The notes under the pieces: model-generated
What the model was told of the DNA's origin: nothing
The model's input: the letters and a program-made list of their open reading frames with translations, nothing else
Database searches by the model: none
Origin: Jaapia argillacea MUCL 33604
Taxonomy: Eukaryota; Basidiomycota; Agaricomycetes; Jaapiales; Jaapiaceae
Reading direction: 5' to 3'
DNA: 20,244 bases
Assembly: GCA_000697665.1 (NCBI GenBank)
Contig: KL197726.1
Coordinates: forward strand, 487,237 to 507,480
In this document: positions 1 to 15,027 of the stretch, piece by piece
Layout: each line of letters begins with the position of its first letter
How positions within the stretch are numbered: position 1 is the first letter of the stretch
Program-made: the position numbers and the translations under genes

Positions 1-1636
1 ACCCAGTTGAACAACGCGCATCCCTTCCAAGGTTTCTACGTTTATTGTCTCTCCGATGCTAGTCGAACGCTAACGAATGCCTTATGATTCTTATCAGAAA
101 TTTCTATCATGACGACCCCCACCGTAGTCGACAGCTACAAGTTCGGAGCCTTGCATTTCCAGTTGCTCAGGGTCAGTTCGTCGTGCGCTCAGCACCCGAC
201 CGCTACGATAAATGCGCCCCCAGGATCTGTGATCCTGGGAGGAGGAGCGTTCGTCGACTGGACTGGCCCATGCGCCTCCATTAACCCCGCCGGCAACCTG
301 CTCACCGCGATGTACCCCAACGACCAAGGAACATCTTGGACCGTGGCTTCCAAAGATCACGACGTCCCCAGCCCCGCCAGCATCTCCGCCTATATCGTCG
401 CCGCCACCTTGAGAGACGGTTTGCCCATCCCCGCTGAATACTACAAAGTCGTTTCGGTCACCAGCGCAAAAGCCCAGCATCCCACCGCGACCGCAACACT
501 CCCTGACGGTTTTGTGGTTGTTGGAGGTGGAGCGAAAGCTAATTGGACTGGGGATGGTAACTTGCTCTACGGCAGTTACCCAAGCCCCGATGGCAGGGGT
601 TGGATCGGCGCCTCCAAGGATCACGCACACCCCGATCCATCCACTATCACCGTCTGGGCTATCGGTTTGAAGAAGTCGTTCCTCAGCGACGCTTCGATGA
701 CCGTCAATTTCTTCACTCGCCAGGACCTGTCTCCTGCCCCAGCCAATCATCCCAAGCTCACCTTCGTCGTCCCCGACTTCCATATTACCGGAGGAGGAGC
801 ACTCGTGCATTGGAACGGCTTTGGAAGCCTTCTCACCGCCTGCTTCCCTCAGGACCGCCAGTCTTGGGTTGCAGCTGCGAAGGATCACGAACAGCCCGAT
901 CCCGCAACTATCACCATTTGGACTATTGGATTCACCGTGGATTCAACTCGCTTCAATTGATGACGGAGTTGAGAAAGTTGAAAAGGTTCGTGCTGTTCCC
1001 TTCTTTCGCTTGCCGTCTCGATTCTAATATTGAGGACTACAGACATGGTGTGGCGTTTGGCGTAGTGGCTCTCTAGTCTGTTTTTTTTTTTTTGCTCTCT
1101 CGAATCAGATGTACGACCAATATTCCGATGCCTCCGAAATGCGCTCGTGTATGTTTGTGTGTAGTATCGCCCTGTTGAATTACGATCTCCAGAATTTGGG
1201 CGTGAGTGGAGAGTGGACGTTCGTCCGAATACGGGTAGACAAGGTGACTACGCAAATCCGAGATGACACCGCCCTTGACTCGGAGAATCTGATGGGACGA
1301 AACCTGCACCAAAGCCCTCCGATTATCCTCCGGTTGCTCATTCAACTTCTGCAAAATCTGTTCCAAAGGCGACTTCACGCATCTGGATCCGCATCCCGTG
1401 TTGCTAGGATATCCCCGATCGCCAAGTGGGTACTGTGTAGTCCTGGGCAAAAATTCAATCCAATTAAGCTTCCTCCGATCGAATGAACCACGGTCGTTGA
1501 ACGAAAATACGAAACAAATAGACTGTACAAATCCTCGTGTGCCTACCCACTTGCCACTACTCATCCGGGGAAGAAGCCCACACTTCACGACGCCTTGGTT
1601 GAGCTTCCGCATGAGAACATGGTCGACAACGTAAAC
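1..1636 (+). repeat. Repeat unit copy 1 (left inverted arm)
   Basis: This segment is the reverse-complement counterpart of the right end of the window. Bases 1-960 pair with 20117-19158 without any gap (coordinates always sum to 20118). Downstream of the gene the match continues with indels up to about 1636, opposite about 18532. It holds an intact 283-codon gene plus about 0.7 kb of 3' flank. The unit begins to the left of base 1, so its promoter is not in the window; the other two copies place a TATA box about 155-160 bp before the start codon. I see no transposase or terminal repeats in the unit, so it looks like a segmental duplication rather than a transposon. Confidence 0.85.
109..960 (+). 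CDS. Three-repeat GGGA/KDH protein, copy 1 (283 aa, unknown function)
   Basis: The family is not one I can name. The single-exon frame encodes 283 residues made of three tandem repeats of about 90 residues. Each repeat has an HP pair (29-30, 124-125, 214-215), a GGGA turn (44-47, 139-142, 228-231), a Trp four residues later followed by a Gly, a LL-x-x-x-(Y/F)-P stretch, and Trp-x3-4-KDH (82-84, 170-172, 258-260), ending in a beta-like I-x-x-W-x-I-G segment. There is no signal peptide or membrane helix, so a cytosolic protein is likely. Pseudo-threefold repeats of this size suggest a beta-rich ligand- or sugar-binding fold; that is inference. Two further copies lie at the right end of the window on the other strand. 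It differs from copy 3 by 11 residues and from copy 2 by about 22. The lack of introns contrasts with its intron-rich neighbours. Most nucleotide changes between copies are silent, which argues that the gene is under selection. Confidence 0.88.
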   Translation: MTTPTVVDSYKFGALHFQLLRVSSSCAQHPTATINAPPGSVILGGGAFVDWTGPCASINPAGNLLTAMYPNDQGTSWTVASKDHDVPSPASISAYIVAATLRDGLPIPAEYYKVVSVTSAKAQHPTATATLPDGFVVVGGGAKANWTGDGNLLYGSYPSPDGRGWIGASKDHAHPDPSTITVWAIGLKKSFLSDASMTVNFFTRQDLSPAPANHPKLTFVVPDFHITGGGALVHWNGFGSLLTACFPQDRQSWVAAAKDHEQPDPATITIWTIGFTVDSTRFN

Positions 1637-1729
1637 TCGAATGAGACGAACCGCAGGCTTTCTCGTCACCCCCAGATAAGAGTGACATGTTGGAGGGCAA
1701 TATTCCACTGCTGGTTTTGAGCAGGTCAA
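1073..1729 (-). pseudogene. Convergent ORF in the repeat's 3' flank, decayed in other copies
   Basis: In copy 1 the DNA downstream of the 283-aa gene holds an open frame of 218 codons on the opposite strand. The homologous DNA in copies 2 (14132-14987) and 3 (18272-19080) keeps short matching peptides, for example RKLNQ, LEQ-x-LQKL and SSHQI, but in different frames separated by stops and frame-breaking indels. I recognise no domain. Either copy 1 retains a gene that decayed in the other two copies, or the frame is fortuitous in a shared non-coding flank. A run of about 14 T's at 1080-1093 lies at the junction between the two convergent frames and encodes the lysine-rich end of this ORF, which weakens the coding case. 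Confidence 0.25.
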
Positions 1730-1739
1730 AATACGATGG

Positions 1740-7982
<6,243 letters not shown>

Positions 7983-8617
7983 CGGTCTATCCAATTTCGA
8001 GGGGATGTGGGTCGTGTTGGAATCGGGTACTGCACATTGGATCCTGTCGTGGTTCAGCGGGTGGTCCGACAATGTGAATAGTTTGACTTTTATCTGTGCT
8101 TGCCCTTTCTTTTGTCTTGAGGTGCCGATGTAAGATCCACCATGTTATACTAGTTGTTCTACTGCTTGCCTCTGTATCATTCAAAGCTTCTTGGTCTTAG
8201 CCTGTTGCATACCTCGTGGCCACGCTAACCGTGACGGTACATAGCAAATGCACTGAGGTTTGAACGGACTTGTGGGGCTCGAGTCGAAAGGATGTTGAAG
8301 TGGAAACAACTGAACTTCCCAACATGATGGTCAAACAGCGAGTAACTTATTTCGAGACGGTAGCCTCTAACAAGTCCGATCCCATATGATATTCATTCAG
8401 AAACTGGAAGATTTGAAGGCCACGACTTATTTGCCAAAGCTCCAACAGACGATAGTTGGAAACATAACACCGGTTGAATTACTATGTGATACAATGACGA
8501 TCCAAGACATACAATACAACACAACAACAAAACGAAACAGACAACTTGAACACGAAAACAACAAAAAAACAAGGTCCATACATCCAGAGTCCAATCACAC
8601 CCAGAAAAAAAATCCCA
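7983..8617. other. Convergent 3' intergenic region
   Basis: This 635-bp gap separates the 3' ends of the halogenase and carboxypeptidase genes and must hold both 3' UTRs and polyadenylation signals. I see no gene in it. The part at about 8500-8610 is strikingly A/C-rich on the + strand (CAACA-type tracts), so the carboxypeptidase 3' UTR would be T/G-rich (TTGTTG-type), as expected of fungal 3'-end processing signals. Confidence 0.6.
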
Positions 8618-11367
8618 TTACGAAGAAGGGGAATCCCGCATCCCGAGAAGGTACTCGACGGTTTGGTAAGCGGCCCAAGGTACGAATTCTATCAATGACC
8701 AGCGTCAGAGGGGAGGGGCCAGAAGAAAACAGGGGAAGGCGACGTACGAGGAGTCATATGCCCACTAAAGTAGAATTCGACATCTAATGAGCGAGCGTGC
8801 GGTCAGATCTCCGCAATGAAATGGATAAGATTAAGGACGCACAAGTCAGCTTCCGCTCCGTATGCGCATTTCCCAAAACACCCATATTCTTCCTCGTGAA
8901 AGACTCGGGTTTGATGGGAGTCTGGAATCCCTGTTTACCTTCCCATGTCATGTTCCTGTCATCCAATTCGACCAATCAGTTCACCGCCGAAATGCAGAGC
9001 CCCGAGAATGGCGGCTCATGGACAACGCAAATGGCGACTCACTGGATAGCGATCCTCGTTCCTTCAGGCATGAACGAAAAATCCTCCAAACCATGCACAA
9101 TCACAACCCTCTCACTTTTCTCTATAACACCCGGAAGCACGCTCAACGCACTAGGCACACTAGAATCCCCATCCTTCCCTCCATTAATCCCAAAACTAGA
9201 ATTGTGGTTGGCAGTTTCGTTGAAAACGGGTGGAGTGGCGCATGCTTCCCATTTGACGTGTGGGGCGTGGATGGCATCTTGAACGTCAGTTCTTTACGAA
9301 AAATGAAAAGGTATGAGAATCGCGCGGAAGTGAAAGCAGTATGGGGGAAGAGAACAAACTTGCCGGTTGAAATAAACGAACTTCTCGATCGCTCGGGGGA
9401 ATCCAAGAACGCTCCCTACACTCACCTCTTCAGCACTATCAAACTCCAGCACCCAAGTAAAACTCACAATCAATAGGCCACATATCGGTGACTCTATACT
9501 GATCAAAAGCGGGATTGATCCTTTCAAGTCGCCAAACCCCACAATCAAAATGGGTACGAAGGTGGTGACTAGGAGATGAATGACATACAAGGTAGTTGCA
9601 TCCATAATCCTCTGATTCAATGCGCATTTTTTGTGTGCTCGATACGTCTTCGTGAATGATCCTTTAGGGAGGGGGATGGGGCCTGATTCGCCGAAAGTGA
9701 GTATCAGAAAGGATTATCGGACGAAGCGAATGATAGGGGAGACGAGTCGAGATGAGGCCGAAACGGCAAGGCCAGCTGCAGCGAAACTGCTCAAAACACA
9801 CCACCATCTCGGCACCCAAGCAACAAACCCAACAAAGCAACCACGAAACCAAATCATACCTTTAGGCGGATACTTCAAATACTTGTCCAAATAATTGGTA
9901 AAACCACACGTATCACTAATCTTCTGTAACGACCGCATATACGTAGAGTTTAACGGCATGAGATTCTTGTTTGCCTATTGATTTTGAGTTAGTTCAAAGT
10001 GACGACGGGATGGGTGAAGTGATGAAAACGAAGTGATAAACTGAGGACAATGGGCCAATACGGCCCCGAAAGGGATAGGACGGGTGGTAGAGGGCAAGAG
10101 GCGGAGCGAGCAAGGACACCTTCAGCTCACCTGAACGAACCGCAAAGCCGGTATCTCCTTCTGCACAATAGGATACGTGATAGACGGGTCCGAAATAAAT
10201 ATACCCTTCAACTTCAAATCCAAAGCTGAAGGGTCGGCATATATATGCGAGGCGATATATGGGACATCTGTTCCAACACCATCAGCCAATCAAAGCGAGG
10301 TGCATAAGGATGCGAAAGGGACGTACAAAATCCACCATACTGAGTAAACCAGACAATAAGAAAGGCAGTAAGTTTATGAGGGGGGAGGAGGGAGGGAGGG
10401 AGGGGGGAAGGGACATACACTCTCCCCAGTAACCCAAAAATCATTCCCCTTCAACTCATCAAACACGTTCAAGAATTGTTGCATGAACCCAATAAGCTGG
10501 TCAGCCAACTGGTCCTCGTTCGTAATATTAGGCGTCCCCTGAGAGAATCCAGTCTGACGAAATGGAGGGGGGAGTTAGCGGTGATCCCGGAACGGACGGA
10601 GAAAGGATGAGACATACCCCGACGGGTTGTTCGACCCAGAGCATGTTGGATAGGTTAGTCCACGTCCACGGGTTCCTACACATAACAACATATATATCAG
10701 TCAAGACTCAACGTAAAGGGTGGAGGGGCTTACGGCGTAGGTCCTGCTTGACCCCAGTTCCACGCTACCCAATCCCAACACGAGAAACGATATAAACGAT
10801 TCATCGCCCGAAAGATCAGAAGAACGATACGTACAAATCGGCCCGTTCTCTTCTAACAACCCTTGGAAGGCCGAACAGCCTGGTCCACCTACAGAAGCGT
10901 TAGTATATAGCGAGGGTGGTGAGGGAGGGAAGACGGACCGTTTGTCCAAAACATGAGATTTTTGACGTTGGCTGGGTTATTGGTAGGCCAAAACCTATAT
11001 ATGCGTGTCGTTAATGCGACGCTTGACGGGGATAGAAAAGGTAATGTACCAAAAGAACAACTTCCTTGTTTCGTTTGGGTCTGAGGAGATGGGGAGGAGG
11101 CCTGCGTAGGAGGGTCCCGCGTCGAATGGAACTACATGATACCAGCGACGCAACGGAGAGGTCAGAGGGACGTGAGAAAGTGTGTAGCTATACAATAAGC
11201 GTACCGAGAGGCAACTTTGCTCCATCGACGTAAAACTGCTTCGCAGCGGGGTTGTTAAACGTGATGGTCTCCGCCCGCTTCTCAACAAGATCGCCTTCTC
11301 GTCTAACACTCAACGCCCTCACGCAACCCAGATTGACACCCAAAAGAAGCCAAGAAAGCACGCGCAT
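8618..11367 (-). CDS. S10 serine carboxypeptidase, secretory pathway, 17 exons
   Basis: It encodes a predicted serine carboxypeptidase that removes C-terminal residues from peptides in the vacuole or outside the cell. Exons (- strand order): 11367-11205, 11131-11050, 10994-10939, 10888-10835, 10764-10734, 10675-10618, 10553-10419, 10339-10327, 10267-10131, 9974-9860, 9682-9589, 9520-9468, 9415-9364, 9291-9043, 8955-8843, 8783-8748, 8688-8618; 503 aa with every junction in phase. The first 18 residues form a signal peptide with core LSWLLLGVNLG. Family hallmarks: the NGGPGCS oxyanion-hole motif (exons 3-4); catalytic Ser193 in GESYGG, where most family members have GESYAG; Asp418 in HGLEDF; His477 in FSGHM. 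Several N-x-S/T sites suggest glycosylation. Exon 8 is only 13 nt, and intron 13 uses a GC donor (GCAAGT). The ATG at 11367 is preferred over upstream in-frame codons because it starts the signal peptide and lies about 100 bp after a TATA box. Confidence 0.92.
10376..10412 (+). repeat. G-rich tract in carboxypeptidase intron 7
   Basis: The + strand carries a near-continuous series of G runs (GGGGGG, GGG, GGG, GGG, GGGGGG, GGG) separated by single A's. It meets the simple pattern for an intramolecular G-quadruplex and lies on the template strand of the carboxypeptidase gene. In the transcript it is a CU-rich tract just downstream of the 5' splice site of the intron preceding the 13-nt exon, where polypyrimidine-binding proteins could act. 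Confidence 0.6.
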
Positions 11368-11465
11368 CGTGGAACGTAGGTGCCAAGGACGACGAAAAAG
11401 GACAGATGCAAGCTCAAGGTGGAGAATGGGGAGGGAAGGTGAGATGATTCGCGGTGAGCTGGGGG

Positions 11466-11472
11466 TTTTATA
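11466..11472 (-). promoter_or_regulatory. TATA box of the carboxypeptidase gene
   Basis: TATAAAA reads on the - strand, about 100 bp before the ATG at 11367, giving a predicted 5' leader of about 65-70 nt. It is the only good TATA match close upstream of the gene. Confidence 0.55.
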
Positions 11473-11479
11473 TGGGATG

Positions 11480-12800
11480 GGTTGATGTATTTTTACATGA
11501 ACGAAGATGTACGAGCAGGTGAGGATGGAAGAACTAAGGACGGGGAGGGACGACATCGATGCTCGGTACGCGGGAGGATATCGCCGTATAAGAGTCGGCG
11601 CCGAACGAAGTTGTTTGAGGATGAACTCGGAGGCACGTCGACAGCAGGTGATGGATCCTAAGGTTCATTCTGAGCTGGACACTGATGATTGGCCAAGAAA
11701 CCAAGGAATCGGTTCAAACGAGTGGATCCATATACAGATCAGCTGGTGTCTGTCATCGCAGCCCGGCCTTTCAACAGTTGAATTCCCAAAAACCGATCAA
11801 GGATAATATGTGGATCATACCTGGTCGGTCCCTAGTTGGATGCACCTTCAGCCCTTCGACTGGAGCAGAAATGGAAGGAACGAATAGTCCACAATGGGAA
11901 CCCCAACCCAACTCGCATTCATCCGGATCAAATTGCACTCTCTTCAACTGTCTCTATCCTTTTGCCTCGGATCCTCTGCAAACCCGAGATCCATGGAGCT
12001 CCGGCAGGATTGTTGTTGAGCCTACGACGTGGAACATCCATATCATCGATCAGGTCTTCGGGCACATCGAGCACAGCGTCTGAGTCGTCGTGCAAGAGTT
12101 TGGATACCATCAAGAACAGCCAAGGAAAGGTATCATCCCCACGCTCAGCTCTCGGAAGAGCTTTATTCCATCAGATTGGCACTATCGCGTAGAGGAGGGT
12201 GAAGATGGGTCGGCGTGTCGTGAGATGTTGCAGGACGTAGCATCAGTATAATCAAAGGGACATTGGTACAATCGCGGGGGGAACAGATCAAGGTGACCTT
12301 CCGTAATTTCTTATATACCCGACACATAGGAGTCGCTCAATTCTGCCCCCGCATAGGAGTCGACTTCAGAGAGCGGTTCCCACCATTTCTACTGGCATGA
12401 CGAAACGTAAGGCTTCCTTTGCATAGGAGGCCTTTCCCAAATATCACTGGCGTTGTCATGGTGGCACTGTACATATAGGTGTAGAGAGGTCCCCGAATAC
12501 AATAAATAAAATAACGTCAATCAAGGCCAAGCCCAATAGTGCGTTGGAGCTATCCAAGGACGGCGTTTTCATACCACTGTTCTTTGGTCTAACCACAGTT
12601 GCAAAGAAACTTGAGACGGGTCGTGAAACACCTCTATCCACTGTATTACGCTTGTTAGCAGCTCTCCAGATCTGTGGTAATTTTTCTTAGACGAATTTTA
12701 GAGATTTTTTGCGAATTTTTAGAGGTTGGAAGGTTCGGTCAGAACAAAAGATTTTCACAAATTTCTTGGTCCAGTCTGAAGTGCCAAAGTGCCAAAGAAC
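11480..12800. other. About 1.3 kb with no firm gene; possible orphan exon at 11928-12163
   Basis: No known domain is visible. On the - strand an open frame of about 80 codons ends at 11928 and is open back to about 12163. It contains an acidic segment (DDSDAVLDVPEDLIDDMD) that looks protein-coding, and could be a late exon or remnant of the broken MLKL-like gene, which lies upstream on the same strand. On the + strand frames of 99 and 132 codons overlap at 11507-12083 without recognisable motifs. An AT-rich stretch at 12675-12725 contains a near-duplicate of GAATTTTAGAG. Confidence 0.35.
12325..12429 (+). repeat. Three short CATAGGAG repeats
   Basis: CATAGGAGTCG occurs at 12325-12335 and 12352-12362 (27-bp period), and the shorter CATAGGAG recurs at 12422-12429. 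The number of copies is too low and the spacing too irregular for a CRISPR or satellite. It may be a chance or regulatory repeat. Confidence 0.4.
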
Positions 12801-13454
12801 TTATTCGTCTATTTTCAGGGGTCGTTCTCTTGCCAGGTAAAGCGCGGGAAAAACTACATAGACCAGGTTGTGGTTGAAGTTCAAGGCCTGCTGGACATGA
12901 AGCAGAAATCCGAACCTGAAATGTCTCGCGAGCCTGATCCAGGCATTCTTTCCACTCAAGGATATCCTGAACATCTTCACCACCCCTCAAGATGCGAGGA
13001 AGGATCTTCCGAGATGCCATCTCGTTCATCTCAGTTTGAATCTTTGCGAGTTGTATGACAATCACGACAAGTTATTATAAGACTCTTCCGGTAGGGAGGA
13101 TGGACATTGGGCGCAGAGACGTGCCTTCTGAATTCATCAATATCTCTCCTCGACCCTTTATCAAACTCTTCCCGAGGTATTCCTTCGAGTGATTTAACGA
13201 GAGTACCTACAATCTCGCATATATGAGTGACCACCGTCATACAGTCTTCCTTATGTGCTTTAACTTTCTACAAACACAAAGTACCTGAACCCAAGTACAC
13301 AGCAAGTACAAAACCGCCTGAGCGCTCTCACCTGCACAACCTCGATCAACGCCTTTACAATCTGAACAGCAGCGCTCAACTCTGGGACGACGATCGTGTC
13401 GTCAGCTAGGTTGGCTATGAAAGTTGGAGCGAAATTGGGGGTGTTATACGACAT
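12801..13454 (-). pseudogene. MLKL-like/HeLo-like four-helix cell-death domain gene, truncated
   Basis: Three exons (13454-13332, 13267-13121, 13041-12916; introns of 64 and 79 nt with GT-AG ends) join in phase to 132 residues. The content (LSAAVQIVKALIEVVQ, then GTLVKSLEGIP, then ILRGGEDVQDI and KECLDQARETF) matches the N-terminal domain of basidiomycete proteins related to MLKL and HeLo-like NLR/kinase partners: amphipathic helices that in family members oligomerise and permeabilise membranes. After ETFQ the expected next helix (VQQALNFNHNLV) is present but in another reading frame (about 12801-12920) and soon meets a stop. No splice of plausible length restores the frame. The effector, kinase or repeat domains usual after this region are absent downstream. 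It is therefore probably a broken gene, unless a truncated domain-only protein is made. Confidence 0.65.
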
Positions 13455-14131
13455 TGCGCCTTTATTCTTGCCTTGTTTTTTGAATATGGCTCTTGAGTTG
13501 TTGTTATTTGAACATTCAGATGCAAGTCGTGGTGGGAGATGGAGGAGCGCCTAATCTGGGTGGGGGTAGCCACGAGCGACTCCCAGGCTTTCCTCCAACA
13601 CCTGTACCATCATGTTTCGGTTACCAATTCATGTCACCCGTTTGTTTTCGCCGGGGTGGCTGCCCTAGTTACTTGCTTTGTGAAGTTGACCCTTCAGACC
13701 TTATGAGTGGCTTAACACCACTTTCAATTGGTCGCATCGTATCAACCACAACACGCCGTCAGTCTGCACAATCACGGTGACTTTAGACGAGTTGGTTGTT
13801 GACTCGTATCCTTTTCCATCGTTTCGTCCCTCTCCCCCGTTGCGGATGGGGGTCGTTCAATTCGCCAGCCAACCAGTCCCTGCTTCGACTATTGGCACAC
13901 TCTGTGAACGATTGAAGATGGAATCATGGATACGGCCGACTCCTGAAAGTCCTATTTACGCATTCATTGCCCCTGACGCGGCTGGTGCGTCTTGCGACCT
14001 CCCGCCCGCCGAGCTACTCGTGGCGCCACCGGGGAAGGCTAGTAGTAAGTAGACCTCCTTCCATAGGTTCATGTTCGTTGGCCGGTGTTGGGAACACTTC
14101 AATCTATTTCTATTCTTCTCCGTTGTGTTTT
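13455..14131. other. Region between the MLKL-like remnant and repeat unit 2; ORF fragments only
   Basis: Two + strand frames occur: 13493-13780 (95 codons) and 13777-14052 (91 codons). The second is open upstream to about 13693 and has a Pro-rich composition without a known domain. It stops about 80 bp before the edge of repeat unit 2. It could be part of a gene interrupted when the repeat arrived, but codon evidence is weak. The - strand promoter of the MLKL-like gene should also lie in this segment; I see no clear TATA box. Confidence 0.3.
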
Positions 14132-14997
14132 AACTCATACCGGAAGTGGTGATACATTGCTCACCGTGGGGCCTTTATTTGGTCCTGGTAGATACGCACC
14201 TCCGATCCGCGTTCAACGCCTGACTGAAGATATTAATCCGGTCGAGCACTATACTCACCGTCTACTGTGACCTCTTCACGGGTACTTCGGCCAAGATCTG
14301 GATGACTACTTTCGAACTTCAAGTTAAGACAAGGGGGTTTTGTGTGTTACGATACTCAGGTAAGACACTTGACTTACTTAGTCTTACTAGACGATTATAG
14401 GACCATGTCACCGAGCTTGCGCGACCACGTTCTCATCCGAAAGCTTAACCAAGCCTGAGGATTCGTGAATTGCAGGTTTCTGCCTCGGAGGGGTGGTGGC
14501 GAATGGGTAGGCACACGAGGATTTGTACAGTCGATTTCTTTGGTGCGTTGTTTCAACGTCGTGGTTCCTTGGACTCGGAGGAATACCCAGCGTCGACTTC
14601 CCAGGTGATTCGGATGCCTCAGCAATTTTGGGTGCGGATACGGATATGTGGACTAGGGGTGACTCGGCTTTGGAGCAGATTCTGCAGAAGTTGAGCGAGT
14701 AAGCGGAGGACAACGGGATGGCTAGTGCAGGTGTGGTGAAAACCCTGGTTTCGTCCCATCACATTCGCCAAGTCGAGGGCGATGCCATCTTGGATTTGCG
14801 TAGGGAGTCCCCTTATCTACCCGTACTAGGCTATTCAGACGAACACACGCTGGAGATCGCAATTCTACAAGATGGCACTACACACGCACAAACCCACACG
14901 AGTACATTGAAGAGACAGCGGAATATTGGTCGTACATTTGATTCGAGAGATCAAAACAACAAACTGCAGAGTCACCAGGCCGAATTCAAGTGAGGCG

Positions 14998-15027
14998 CAT
15001 CAGCAAAACTACAAATCACTTTGGTGG
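14998..15027 (+). repeat. Left terminal inverted repeat of the insertion
   Basis: It begins CATCAGCAAAACTACA. Compared with the inverted right end it has 24 matches in 30, with nine identical bases at the tip. Confidence 0.65.

Noticed and set aside
94-888. 264-codon open frame antisense to three-repeat gene copy 1
   Set aside because: It is the mirror of a highly codon-biased real gene. In copies 2 and 3 the antisense frame is shorter and broken, while the sense frame stays intact and changes mostly at silent sites.
11711-11722. GGTTCAAAC resembling a tRNA B-box
   Set aside because: No matching A-box, acceptor stem or anticodon arm around it. I found no tRNA or rRNA gene in the window.
12325-12429. 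Short direct repeats as a CRISPR-like array
   Set aside because: Only three 8-11 bp copies with unequal spacing in a eukaryotic sequence; no array structure.
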